From positions 6,450,501 through 6,514,500 of the forward strand of contig NC_056422.1 in assembly GCF_905147365.1 (NCBI RefSeq): a DNA stretch of 64,000 nucleotides, written 5' to 3'. Source of the stretch: Aricia agestis. Its lineage: Eukaryota > Arthropoda > Insecta > Lepidoptera > Lycaenidae. The translations under genes were made by a program, and so were the position numbers. The number at the start of each line of letters is the position of its first letter. Positions within the stretch are counted from its first letter, which is position 1. The notes below the pieces were generated by a model. It saw only the letters and a list, made by a program, of their open reading frames with translations. It ran no database searches and was not told the origin of the DNA. This document shows positions 9,826 to 21,800 of this stretch, piece after piece.

Positions 9826-11022
9826 GTTGCACCCGCGATAAAAAAGGCACAAAAGTTTAGTTTTCTCGCTAAAATATGTTGTTAATAATTTAAAACTTTG
9901 TGAAAGTAAGGAGAAATGTGAGGGAAATTAGAATTAATGATTGTAACAAACTATTTTATTATTTTTAATACAAAAACAGAACCTTTAAAGTGGTTGCGCC
10001 CGCGATCGAAGCAGTACAATTGGAAATGCAACAAATTATTTTTTGACTATTCTAGTGATTTTCGTCTTATTTTATATCATTTAGGTAAACAATAACGTTA
10101 GATTATATTTGTTATTATTACTTTACATGTAATTACAAGATTTATAAAAATTTGAATGGAGTCACATCGTGTTTTATATTTTTCTAAATATTTCATGTAA
10201 TACTTAACAGATGTTTCAAAATCATGATTTATATTCTTTTATTTTTAAATATTTTAGAAGAAATGCTACAAATGATAGGAAAAATAATTAATATTTAATA
10301 TTGTTCTTTGAAAAAAATATTTTTACTTATAATTCGCCCATATTCTTTTAAATTATAAATATTAATTTTGAATTAACCGAAATACAGCACACCTGTGCTG
10401 TAGTTCGGTTTTATAACAATACATCGAAAAAGGTTTGCTTAAGTTACATTATTTAATTGTTTTTAGTGATTTAGATGATTTCTTTTCTCAGATCGATAAA
10501 TGACTGATAATTAAAAAATAAGAAAATTTTAAATAGTATTATTACAATTTACTAATAATATTATGTATTGCATATCAAAAATGTAGAAATTAGTGGCAGA
10601 CTTATGAATAAATTCATTTTCTTTAGACTCGTTGCGCCCACGATATTCTGATGTTGCACCCGCGATCGTGAAAATTGTTAATAATTCCTAGTACTAATTA
10701 CTCAAATTAATTGTATCTAGTTAAATAATTTCTTTGTCTTATACACTTTTGAAATATGGGTTAATAAATTACTAAAAGTTCCACAATTAGCAGTATTCTC
10801 AAATGAACCCGTCCGAGTTCTTAATAGAGGACCAATTTAGTTGCACCCGCGATAGCACTTCAAACATGTTTTGTGGCTTTTCTTAGATTTAATTTTAGTT
10901 TTCATTTACAATTTATGATTGAACTAGTTAAAATGTATACCTTCAAAAGATAATTTATTAATAAATGTGTTTTATTTTGTCAGTAGGACGCTTTAAGTGC
11001 GTCAAAATGTTGCACCCGCGAT
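9826..11022 (+). repeat. Six dispersed copies of GTTGCRCCCRCGAT
   Basis: Copies start at 9826, 9993, 10631, 10653, 10840 and 11009, all in the same orientation. Four are GTTGCACCCGCGAT; 9993 has GCGCCC and 10631 has GCGCCCACG. Spacings are 167, 638, 22, 187 and 169 bp. The surroundings are about 25 percent GC, so these GC-rich 14-mers stand out. The last one ends four bases before the right terminal repeat. They could be transposase-binding subterminal sites. Confidence 0.85.
10375..10410. repeat. 17-bp hairpin inside the six-motif element
   Basis: Arms 10375-10391 and 10394-10410 are complementary with one mismatch, loop CC. The arms contain TACAGCACA and TGTGCTGTA. The hairpin lies in the long gap between the second and third motif copies. 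Confidence 0.85.
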
Positions 11023-11035
11023 AATGGAATCGCCC

Positions 11036-11090
11036 TAGGGTTACGTACCCAAGGGGTGAAAGCGGCACCCTATTATATAAGTTGTTATTA
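11036..11090 (-). repeat. Terminal fragment of dispersed repeat family A
   Basis: TAGGGTTACGTACCCAAGG and the following GGGTGAAAGCGGCACCC match the end of family A (see 29684-30099). Only the first 50 bp or so are present, next to the right end of the TIR element. Confidence 0.6.
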
Positions 11091-11830
11091 TTAGATTGTG
11101 ATTTGTAATAGAATCAAGTAACCAGTAACCAGCATATAATAATAATAAGTATGTATTTTTATCCATTACTGGTGTAAAAACGATTAGGAAGAAAAATAAC
11201 TTCCATAACCTAAAAAAATATTGTTTACATTTTTGCTTGGCGTAAAGTCATAGATGATATTATTATAATTTCAATATTCATACACCAACCAGTTTACAGT
11301 ATGTTATTAAAATCTGAAATAACCGAAAAGCTTCATAACTCATATTTTTACAAGGCTTAAGCGCAATATCAGGATTTTCCTACAATAATATTTGGGTGGT
11401 TTTATTACGCCGCTCTTTCAATAATAAAACGAAGATTGACGTTGAGCTACTGAATAGAATATTGCTAGTGAATAAAACAGGTTAAGATGTCAGTGCTACA
11501 AAATATAGTGGAAAATTGATCAAAGAATATTTTAAGGATAATTATTAAGTATTGATTTCAGCCAGTGGCTCGTATTTATTGTCTTTCTGAGTATGTATTT
11601 AAACGGCAAAGCAACAAATTTGAACAGATTATAATAAGCTTATATATGTAATTACGGTTTATGTAGGTCTATTATGATAAAATATGTATAAAATAATTAT
11701 ATATAACTATTTATTTAATGTCTTAACCAATTCAGTCTCAGAATGCGCCTATTCTACACTTTCATCATCAATCATCACCCTAAGGTTGGCTGGTAGAGAA
11801 CAAAGAGAATATAATCACTACGTTTTAAGA
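11091..11830. other. No feature seen
   Basis: AT-rich sequence without a supportable gene or clear repeat. An open frame at 11684-11959 crosses into the tandem duplication and has no coding signature. Confidence 0.5.
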
Positions 11831-12086
11831 GACCGCACTACCATAGAAACAGTTGAGCTCACGCACACATCGACAGTTAGACTGCAAACTAGTACCAACC
11901 TAGAGATTTCTGATCACCGACAAACAGTACTGCCAACCTTCAGACAGATCATAATTTGACAGTTCTAGTGATGTGGACTAGTAATTATGATTTATTATCG
12001 AATATCGATACTAGTGTTGGGCCTTTCTATTGATAATATCCTAGGGGTAGGTAGGGCCTCGGGGTTTTGTTTCTGGGTAAAAGTGA

Positions 12087-12183
12087 ATGTTACACAGAAA
12101 GAAAATACTTAAACATGGATAATCAAACAAAAAAAATCAAAAATCCATGTTTAAATATTTAATATAATATACCCGTGTAACAT
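12087..12183. repeat. Imperfect 97-bp inverted repeat downstream of transposase copy 1
   Basis: The outer arms ATGTTACAC (12087-12095) and GTGTAACAT (12175-12183) and the inner arms TTAAACATGGAT (12109-12120) and ATCCATGTTTAA (12143-12154) are complementary. They lie 57 bp beyond the stop codon. They could be a tiny MITE or a worn subterminal repeat. Confidence 0.75.
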
Positions 12184-12239
12184 ATTTAAAAAATACACAA
12201 GATACAAATTTAGTGGTCTTTATTTTGTTGTTGAGCTCT

Positions 12240-15200
12240 TTAAATTTTGTCCGCGACATCAATTTCGGATTTTGAGAACTCAGTATTAAATATTTTACAA
12301 GATTTTCTTATAAATAATTTGCTCAAAAATGTCAATAAATATTCATGAACAGAGTTAGAGTAAACACTGCACTTAAACCATTCCATATTGCAGTGGACAC
12401 TTAATTGCAAGGTACAATATTGGGCAATATGAAGCTGATGTAGCTCAGGCAAAATTGTACTTTCATAAACATTTTTTGCTTCACTCACTAAAATACAAAG
12501 TTCTTTTTTTGGATAAGTAAGAGAAATTTTATCTTGCCACCATTCTTTTAATGATATAAATTTGTATAATGGCTCATTTAGATCTGGATTTTCTTCTTTA
12601 AGGAAATATTTGCAACTTTCACAATCAAATTTTTTAAGAACTCTTGCAGCTAAGTATCCACTAACATATACAATTGGTTGTTCCTCAAAATTGCAAAAAG
12701 AAATTTCGACATGTTCAATCTCGGGTTCTTCGGGCAGCGACAGCATAGGATAACAAACATCTGCCTCTTCTTTATCAGAATTCTCATTCAGACACGTAGC
12801 TTCAAGCATTAATTCAGACTCAGATTTTTTAGTTAATTCTGCATGAGATATAACCAGTTTGTTATAGTCAATTTCACAATTTGAGCCACGACTATGCGGC
12901 CCTGTTAATCCAGAAATCACACTGGATTTTAAAGCAGCATTAAAATGACTGCATGTTGGATTTCTGTTTGTTATGCTGTGCTGTCTAATATTCCCAAACA
13001 AATTTTCCAAGGAATCTTGGTTATGTTGGCGTAAATTTAAATACTTGAAACTAGCTTTTCTGTGTAAAAAATTCCAAATATCTTTTAATGACTTTAAAGA
13101 AGTTTCTAAACCCTGGATGCAACGCACATTTCTCAAACGTATTTGAGAGTCTGACTTTAGAAATTTAATTGTATGAATATACTTTAAATAATAATTCCAA
13201 GATTCCACGTGTTTTGTTTTTTTTGAAACATTTTCCCTGATCCCTTTTTTTACATCTTCTGGCGATTTTGGTCCATTTGTGCAATCAAAAAGTTTGTCCA
13301 TTTCTTCAACAATGTAGGCAGTATCTTTGATCTCTTCTGAACGTGGGTCGCTCCATGCCATCATCTTCAAAACCGCGGCCATCGTGTTGCTTAATGCTTG
13401 AGCTGCATATTTAACACGCATTTTAGTTTTATATGTAGGGTTCACAACTGTTGATGTGATTTTCTTGAAATTCAAAAAATTCCTATTCCTCTCTTCTGCT
13501 TCTTGCAAATGGCACCATTTCGCCCTTTTCCCTTTGTACTCCATAATACCAGCTTGTAAAAAATTGTTTCTTATCGATTTAAATAGATGTGGAATATCAA
13601 AAATTATGAATACTTTTTGTTCATCAATAAGAAAATAGTTGGCTTCAGTACTCAGGCCATTAAATTTTCTTAATAAATTAATAGCACCAATATTAGTGGG
13701 GCCTTGGTCACAAACAGTCGAAAGAACATTGAATCCAGCCTCTTGTATGGCTCTCACAATATTTTTTATCAATACTGCTAACTTTTCACTTTCTATTGTT
13801 CCTTCAACAAAATAATGCGCTACCGGTTGTTTAAATTTCTGTTTCAGGCCTTGTATCATGAATACCAAGGCATGTCCTGCAATTTTGTTGTTTCTGCCCA
13901 TACTTTCACCAGTTCCCAGGTCAACAAAGCCTTCAACCTTATCTAGTGATTCATTATAGATCAGTCGTTTCTTCAAGGCAATCTCATCAAACAACACACA
14001 GTATTTTTCGTCATCTTCCATTTCTACAGATTTTTCTTTTAATATCTGTATAATCTTAGAATGAATGCCAGGTTCCATAGGGATTTCTTTTAAAAGCCTT
14101 TGAAGTGATCGTGTGCTTGGGAGTGGTAACATTTTTTGCAAATACCGGTATGCTTTAGGAGAACGCTTAAAAATAGACAGAGCGTAGGTTTTGTTTTGCG
14201 GTTGCCATCGTTTTCCGTGTGGGGCTTTTTTGTAATTTTTGACTGCATTTTCCACAATCGATTTAAGGATATCAGAGTCTAATTTATCCAAATTTAATAA
14301 AGACTTTGCCATTCTCCTTATCGTGATTTTTGATTCTTGTAGACGTTTTAATATTCTCCTTTCTCTTTTTGTTAAAGTTATTTCATCTGTAACAAAAAAT
14401 ACACATTCACAGATCAAGTACATGAAACTGTAGATGACGCCCGTTGCGCTCTCCGTTGCGCCAAAATTAGATTATCGCGCGGGAACCGTACATTTTTCCG
14501 GGATAAAAACTATAATATGTCCTTTCTCGGGACTCAGAGTATATTCATGCCAAAAAGCAAAATCGGTTCAGCGGTTTGAGCGTGAAGAGGTAACAGACAG
14601 ACAGACACACTTTCACATTTACAATATTAGTATGGATGGACAATGCATTTTCCTTTCCCCTAGATTTTCTAATGAAAAAGAGGTTTGTCCTGTGAGTAAT
14701 AAGAATGTTAATTTGAATTTGATACATACCATTTGTTCGACTTTTCCTTGATGTTTTATAGCCTTGCACCAGAATTTCTTCACCCCCCATCTGCATTGTG
14801 GTTCCTGGAATATATATGAATTTTCAAACAAAATCATTATAGTTATAATTTTCATAATAACAGTTATATGTTTTTTTAACAAAAGATTCAAAACTTACCA
14901 GTCTTGCATTTTTTTGGTGATACAATGTTCTGAACCGAAATTTCATCGTTCGCCGTAGGATACATTTCTTCTGAAATTATAGGTTAAAGTTTAATATAGG
15001 AATATGTTTGTTAATTATTCTATAAATCATTTTTCTGTTCCACAAAATATAACTCTTCCAACAACTTTTGTTAGAAGAACTAATATTGTTGTGGTATTTC
15101 TGTTACTTTTTATTAATTAGGTACATAATTGCTTATTGTTTAAGCATTATGAGTCACACCCAGTAGGTAAGAATATAATTTAATTTTTCTGTTTGTGCAT

Positions 15201-18057
15201 CTTTTTCTTTTTGGTTCCCTGGGTCCGGCTCATGACTGTTGCAGGCGTCGCCAGCATTATATTATAATGTCATTCGGTGTTTTATTATTTTACACCTCGT
15301 CGAGGTCAAATCCATAAGGATAGCGGATAAGGATAGGGATTAAAAATTCCCTTGCTGTACCTAGCAAAACAGACAGACCATTCCACAGGTACTTTTCTCA
15401 CACATTTTCTTATATTATTAAAGTGTGGGGCAACAAAAAACAGAATTTTACCTTGAGTGGGTGTTAACCCATTCACCGCCAAGTGCTGCACATATGAACA
15501 ATACTGAGGTGCCACATACTTTCTTTTTTAAATTTTAATGTTACATTGCAAGGAAACACAAAAACAAACCAGCAGCAGCAAAGAAGCATTCGAAAAAAAC
15601 GACGATGTTTTATCATTGACGGTGAACGGGCTGCAATGAAGTATAAATAGTAGTATTTCTTACCTCCTTTTTTTCTTTTATATGTCAAGTGTGTAGGAGT
15701 TTTCGAGGTTGAAGGTGTTGGTACAAAATTATCAGTACCATATGTTTTATGGACATTAGTAAGCACTGGTCCACCTGAAAATTAAAATCATTTTTACTTA
15801 ACTTTATGATAATTTCCACAGCTACTCCATAAAACAGAAAAATAAATTTAGCCAAGTGCGAGTCGGACTCGCGCACGAAGGGTTCCGTACCGTCGCGTCA
15901 TAGATCAAAAATAGGCCAAAAATTGTTTTTTTTTGTATGGAAGTCCCCCTTAAATATTTATTTTATTTTTACTGTATTATTAATTGTTAAAGAACACATA
16001 TAATTGAAGATTTTGTGAAAATTTCAAGTGTCTACATGTTACCATTACTGATATCGAGCAAGAAAGGCAAAAAAAAAACATGTTTGTTGTATGGGCGCCC
16101 CCGTTAAATATTTATTTTATTTTATATTTTTTAGTATTTGTTGTTATAGCGGCAATTAAAGAAAAACATAATCTGTGAAAATTTCAGAAGTTTAGCTAAA
16201 GCGGTTATTGAGATACAGCCTGGAGAGACAGACAGACATCGAAGTCTCAGTAGTAATAGGGTCACGTTTTTACCCTTTGGGTGCGGAACACTAAAAAAAG
16301 AAATGTCTACCTTGATAAATATGTGCCTCTGTCTCATTTATTTCAGTGCTTGCTTCAATTGCCATATTCATGTTTATCTTTTCAGTAGTAGACATAAGTT
16401 TATCTGGAAAAAATGCATAAGGTTTAAGATGTTTACTATCCTACTAGAAATTAGAAAAAATCAAAAGTAGAAAAGTTTTTCTAACATCTGCCTAGGTTGA
16501 CTGACTTCATACATAATAATCCATCAAGTGCGAGTTGAGCTCACGCACCAAGGGTTCCGTACTGTTATAGAGCAAAATAGGCCAAATATTTAGTTTTTTT
16601 TATGGGAGCCTCCCTTAAATGTATATTTTATTTTAATGTTATTATTAATTAACATACACATATAATTCAGGCCTTAGTAAAAATTTCAGGTGCCTAACTG
16701 TTGCCATTACTTATATAGAGCAAAATAGCCAAAAAATCATGTCTGTTGTATGGGAGCTCCTCTTACATATTTTTTTTTATGAAATAAGGGGGCAAACGAG
16801 CAAACGGGTCACCTGATGGAAATCAACTTCCATCGCCCATGGACACTCGCAGCATCAGAAAAGCTGCAGGTGCGTTGCCGGCCTTTTAAGAGGGAATAGG
16901 GTAATAGGGAAGAGTAGGGATGGGAAGGGAAGGGAATAGGGGAGAATAGGGATGGGAATTGGGCCTCCGGTAAACTCACTCACTCGACGAAACACAGCGC
17001 AAGAGCTGTTTCACGCCGGTTTTCTGTGAGAACGTGGTATTTCTCCGGTCGAGCCGGCCCATTCGTGCCGAAGCATGGCTCTCCATCGTTATATTAATTT
17101 TATTTTGTTTTTAGGATTTGTTGTTACAGCAGCAACAGATATACAATCTGTGAAAATTTCAGAAGTCTAGCTATAGCGGTTTTTGAGATACAGCCTGGAG
17201 ACAGAGAGATAGACTGACGGACAGACAACGAAGTCTTAGTAATAGGGTCCCGTTTTTACCCCTTGGGTACGGAATCCTAAAAATAAAAAAAAATACAATG
17301 GTCACTTACCTGTATGTTTTCCAGCAGGATTAATTTTATCATAATATGATTTAATATGCAAAGGAAACTCAGTAAAAAGGTCATAAGATAAAGGGGTTCT
17401 CATGAGACCTTCAGTTGGCACTGAACTGGCTAACAACCGGTTCCCTTTTGCATTAAAGCATTGACGGGTAAAGTGGGCACCACAGATAAACTTGAGCTGA
17501 TGCAACTTTTCAATTGGCACATAAACTAAATCTTCAATGCCCGATGCTTTCACCCATAATCGACATCTGAAAGATTTATAATAATTTGTTTGTAGTCATT
17601 CAAAGCAGTCATCAGACTTAGTTCTTACAGGATTCAAAACAGTAGCCTATGTTACTGTTGGATAATATAGCATTCTTATGCTGGAAGAAGTTTTGGAATG
17701 GAACCAATAGTTAAAGAGCCTTATTTGTCGAAAGGAATAAAATCTTTCCTCTATAATCTATATAAAGTAGCATAAGAGGTACAAGTTACAAGTTTTATAT
17801 TATAATATATAATTGGATGGATTACTAATTAGACTTTGCTGATTTAAATACGTACTGATACAAGTAACACAATGAGTGCCAAATCCCTTAGTGCCGAATC
17901 ACACCATCAACATCAATTTTCATATTATGATGCAAGAGTACAAAAGTTGTAAGACTTACCGATCAGGGTCAAGAGGAAATTTTGCAAGAAATATGCTCGA
18001 TTTGGGGAGTCTACGTACTCCACAAATCGTAGACTTCTTGCAGATGCGGCTTTCCAT
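12240..18057 (-). CDS. THAP-domain P-element-superfamily transposase, copy 1 (7 exons)
   Basis: Exons, in coding order: 18057-17960, 17566-17310, 16403-16311, 15774-15664, 14970-14899, 14804-14730 and 14386-12240. All introns are GT-AG; the joined length is 2,853 nt, or 950 residues. Exons 1-2 give a THAP DNA-binding domain: N-terminal Cys cluster (C6, C12), FPLDPDRCRLWV, CGAHF (C61, H64) and the SSVPT box (about 80-84). Exons 3-6 are short in-phase linkers. Exon 7 is the RNase H-like transposase core of the P/THAP9 family: FDEI (D369), CDQG (D462), the [14 protein letters not shown] segment before the GTP-binding-type insert, and [12 protein letters not shown] (E696). The family cuts and pastes P-type transposons in the nucleus, or is domesticated as in THAP9. 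Oddities against copy 2 are Ser instead of Cys at residue 9, one Leu missing before FDEI, and a stop ten codons early. Confidence 0.9.
14430..14637 (-). mobile_element. Helitron-like family B element in intron 6
   Basis: On the minus strand this runs from the CATACTAATATTGTAAATGTG start through GTCTGTCTGTCTG, GAGTCCCGAGAAAGGACA and TTTTTATCCCGGAAAAATG to a worn 3' end (GCAACGG-type hairpin region, then GGCGTCATCTACAG). It is the same family as 54934-55156. It is shared with copy 2 (21074-21281), so it predates the duplication. Confidence 0.8.
15848..16299 (+). repeat. Dispersed repeat family A in intron 3
   Basis: Family A runs from GCCAAGTGCGAGTCGGACTC through TATTTGTTGTTATAGCGGCA and GCGGTTATTGAGATACAGCC to GGGTGCGGAACACTAAAAA. 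It is about 450 bp, SINE-like in size and with no ORF. The first 30 bp can form a hairpin (GTGCGAGTC/GACTCGCGCAC). It is also present in copy 2. Confidence 0.8.
16521..17285 (+). repeat. Second family A element in intron 2, interrupted by a LINE tail
   Basis: It starts CATCAAGTGCGAGTTGAGCT and ends GGGTACGGAATCCTAAAAA. The element is split at about 16770-17086 by a LINE-tail insertion in the opposite direction, so the LINE piece is younger than this repeat and older than the duplication. Confidence 0.8.
16770..17086 (-). mobile_element. LINE 3' tail nested in family A (intron 2)
   Basis: Reverse orientation: T-run, ATGAAATAAGGGGGCAAACG, CACCTGATGGAAATCAACTT, then a purine-rich (GGGAATAGG) repeat block and GGCCTCCGGTAAACTCACTC. 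It ends near GCATGGCTCTCCATCG. Same structure as 27512-27845. Confidence 0.8.
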
Positions 18058-18732
18058 GTTAGTTGAAATATTTTCAGACGAAAATAATAAGTAGGTATCA
18101 CTTTTCAAGGAGTCGGTGAAAATGTAATTAAACTCACGAAATCGGTGACACGCAACAAAACTTAACATAAAAGCACAAATTTAATAGCTAATTCACTTGA
18201 TATTCAAGCAAAAATCAATTTTTTCAGATGTTTGTTTTATACAATTTTCAAACAACTTCAAAAAGTGAAAAAGTCATTGCAAAGCTGCCAACCTTCAGTA
18301 ATCACAAAATCATAGATAACAAAATGTTAAGATTCTGTATGTTGGTAATGATTCGCATCTCAAACTTGAAGCCTTGCGGTTATTCAAATATAGACTTTAT
18401 TTTAAAAGCGATAGAGTCGTGTTTTTAGTGACTGGCTTGGGGGTCAGGCTTTTTATATGGAAGTGTCGACCCACTGGACCGCACTACCATAGAAACAGTT
18501 GAGCTCACGCACACATCGACAGTTAGACTGCAAACTAGTACCAACCTAGAGATTTCTGATCACCGACAAACAGTACTGCCAACCTTCAGACAGATCATAA
18601 TTTGACAGTTCTAGTGATGTGGACTAGTAATTATGATTTATTATCGAATATCGATACTAGTGTTGGGCCTTTCTATTGATAATATCCTAGGGGTAGGTAG
18701 GGCCTCGGGGTTTTGTTTCTGGGTAAAAGTGA

Positions 18733-18828
18733 ATGTTACACAGAAAGAAAATACTTAAACATGGATAATCAAACAAAAAAATCAAAAATCCATGTTTAAA
18801 TATTTAATATAATATACCCGTGTAACAT
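18733..18828. repeat. Copy 2 of the imperfect inverted repeat downstream of the transposase
   Basis: Identical to 12087-12183 except for one A fewer in the central A-run. Confidence 0.75.
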
Positions 18829-18854
18829 ATTTAAAAAATACACAAGATACAAAT

Positions 18855-21800
18855 TTAGTGGTCTTTATTTTGTTGTTGAGCTCTTTTAATTTTGTCCGCG
18901 ACATCAATTTCGGATTTTGAGAACTCAGTATTTAATATTTTACAAGATTTTCTTATAAATAATTTGCTCAAAAATGTCAATAAATATTCATGAACAGAGT
19001 TAGAGTGAACACTGCACTTAAACCATTCCATATTGCAGTGGACACTTAATTGCAAGGTACAATATTGGGCAATATGAAGCTGATGTAGCTCAGGCAAAAT
19101 TGTACTTTCATAAACATTTTTTGCTTCACTCACTAAAATACAAAGTTCTTTTTTTGGATAAGTAAGAGAAATTTTATCTTGCCACCATTCTTTTAATGAT
19201 ATAAATTTGTATAATGGCTCATTTAGATCTGGATTTTCTTCTTTAAGGAAATATTTGCAACTTTCACAATCAAATTTTTTAAGAACTCTTGCAGCTAAGT
19301 ATCCACTAACATATACAATTGGTTGTTCCTCAAAATTGCAAAAAGAAATTTCGACATGTTCAATCTCGGGTTCTTCGGGCAGCGACAGCATAGGATAACA
19401 AACATCTGCCTCTTCTTTATCAGAATTCTCATTCAGACACGTAGCTTCAAGCATTAATTCAGACTCAGATTTTTTAGTTAATTCTGCATGAGATATAAAC
19501 AGTTTGTTATAGTCAATTTCACAATTTGAGCCACGACTATGCGGCCCTGTTAATCCAGAAATCACACTGGATTTTAAAGCAGCATTAAAATGACTGCATG
19601 TTGGATTTCTGTTTGTTATGCTGTGCTGTCTAATATTCCCAAACAAATTTTCCAAGGAATCTTGGTTAAGTTGGCGTAAATTTAAATACTTGAAACTAGC
19701 TTTTCTGTGTAAAAAATTCCAAATATCTTTTAATGACTTTAAAGAAGTTTCTAAACCCTGGATGCAACGCACATTTCTCAAACGTATTTGAGAGTCTGAC
19801 TTTAGAAATTTAATTGTATGAATATACTTTAAATAATAATTCCAAGATTCCTCGTGTTTTGTTTTTTTTGAAACATTTTCCCTGATCCCTTTTTTTACAT
19901 CTTCTGGCGATTTTGGTCCATTTGTGCAATCAAAAAGTTTGTCCATTTCTTCAACAATGTAGGCAGTATCGTTGATCTCTTCTGAACGTGGGTCGCTCCA
20001 TGCCATCATCTTCAAAACCGCGGCCATCGTGTTGCTTAATGCTTGAGCTGCAAATTTAACACGCATTTTAGTTTTATATGTAGGGTTCACAACTGTTGAT
20101 GTAATTTTCTTGAAATTCAAAAAATTCCTATTCCTCTCTTCTGCTTCTTGCAAATGGCACCATTTCGCCCTTTTCCCTTTGTACTCCATAATACCAGCTT
20201 GGAAAAAATTGTTCCTTATCGATTTAAATAGATGTGGAATATCAAAAATTATGAATACTTTTTGTTCATCAATAAGAAAATAGTTGGCTTCAGTACTCAG
20301 GCCATTAAATTTTCTTAATAAATTAATAGCACCAATATTAGTGGGGCCTTGGTCACAAACAGTCGAAAGAACATTGAATCCAGCCTCTTGTATGGCTCTC
20401 ACAATATTTTTTATCAATACTGCTAACTTTTCACTTTCTATTGTTCCTTCAACAAAATAATGCGCTACCGGTTGTTTAAATTTCTGTTTCAGGCCTTGTA
20501 TCATGAATACCAAGGCATGTCCTGCAATTTTGTTGTTTCTGCCCATACTTTCACCATTTCCCAGGTCAACAAATCCTTCAACCTTATCTAGTGATTCATT
20601 ATAGATCAGTCGTTTCTTCAAGGCAATCTCATCAAACAATAAAACACAGTATTTTTCGTCATCTTCCATTTCTACAGATTTTTCTTTTAATATCTGTATA
20701 ATCTTAGAATGAATGCCAGGTTCCATAGGGATTTCTTTTAAAAGCCTTTGAAGTGATCGTGTGCTTGGGAGTGGTAACATTTTTTGCAAATACCGGTATG
20801 CTTTAGGAGAACGCTTAAAAATAGACAGAGCGTAGGTTTTGTTTTGCGGTTGCCATCGTTTTCCGTGTGGGGCTTTTTTGTAATTTTTGACTGCATTTTC
20901 CACAATCGATTTAAGGATATCAGAGTCTAATTTATCCAAATTTAATAAGGACTTTGCCATTCTCCTTATCGTGATTTTTGATTCTTGTAGACGTTTTAAT
21001 ATTCTCCTTTCTCTTTTTGTTAAAGTTATTTCATCTGTAACAAAAAACATTCACAGATCAAGTACATGAAACTGTAGATGACGCCCGTTGCGCTCTCCGT
21101 TGCGCCAAAATTAGATTATCGCGCGGGAACCGTACATTTTTCCGGGATAAAAACTATAATATGTCCTTTCTCGGGACTCAGAGTATATTCATGCCAAAAA
21201 GCAAAATCGGTTCAGCGGTTTGAGCGTGAAGAGGTAACAGACAGACAGACACACTTTCACATTTACAATATTAGTATGGATGGACAATGCATTTTCCTTT
21301 CCCCTAGATTTTCTAATGAAAAAGAGGTTTGTCCTGTGAGTAATAAGAATGTTAATTTTAATTTGATACATACCATTTGTTCGAGTTTTCCTTGATGTTT
21401 TATAGCCTTGCACCAGAATTTCTTCACCCCCCATCTGCATTGTGGTTCCTGGAATATATATGAATTTTCAAACAAAATCATTATAGTTATAATTTTTATA
21501 ATAACAGTTATATGTTTTTTTAACAAAAGATTCAAAACTTACCAGTCTTGCATTTTTTTGGTGATACAATGTTCTGAACCGAAATTTCATCGTTCGCCGT
21601 AGGATACATTTCTACTGAAATTATAGGTTAAAGGTTAATATAGGAATATGTTTGTTAATTCTTCTATAAATCATTTTTCTGTTCCACAAAATATAACTCT
21701 TCCAACAACTTTTGTTAGAAGAACTAATATTGTTGTGGTATTTCTGTTACTTTTTATTAATTAGGTACATAATTGCTTATTGTTTAAGCATTATGAGTCA

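Larger units (their letters stand above)
9483..11035. mobile_element. Non-coding TIR element with six GTTGCACCCGCGAT motifs
   Basis: The ends form a 10-bp inverted repeat GGGCGATTCC (9483-9492) and GGAATCGCCC (11026-11035). They are flanked by TAGG on both sides (9479-9482 and 11036-11039), so the target duplication is TAGG or a shorter TA/TAG. The 1,553-bp interior is very AT-rich, has no credible ORF, and carries repeated GC-rich 14-mers. The right-hand target sequence lies in the tail of a family A repeat, which supports a real insertion. The superfamily is undecided: a 2-4-bp duplication allows mariner-, Harbinger- or similar types. Confidence 0.7.
11831..18476. repeat. Tandem duplication, copy 1 (6,646 bp)
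   Basis: GACCGCACTACCATAG starts this unit and the next unit at 18477. The unit ends GTCGACCCACTG and joins the second copy head to tail. The junction shows only one or two bases of possible microhomology. Identity with copy 2 is about 99 percent by eye, with scattered substitutions and a few 1-6-bp indels, and all intronic repeats are shared. The unit holds one complete THAP transposase gene plus about 400 bp of flank on each side. The 350 bp right of the gene (18058-18476) holds no other feature I recognise. Confidence 0.95.

Noticed and set aside
11930..18298. 14-bp direct repeat CTGCCAACCTTCAG at 11930-11943 and 18285-18298, near both ends of the duplicated unit
   Set aside because: It is direct, not inverted, too long for a P-type target duplication and not at matching borders; probably a coincidental or repeat-derived match.
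12562..21069. Short plus-strand open frames inside the transposase exons
   Set aside because: They are antisense shadows of the minus-strand transposase genes and duplicate exactly with the unit.
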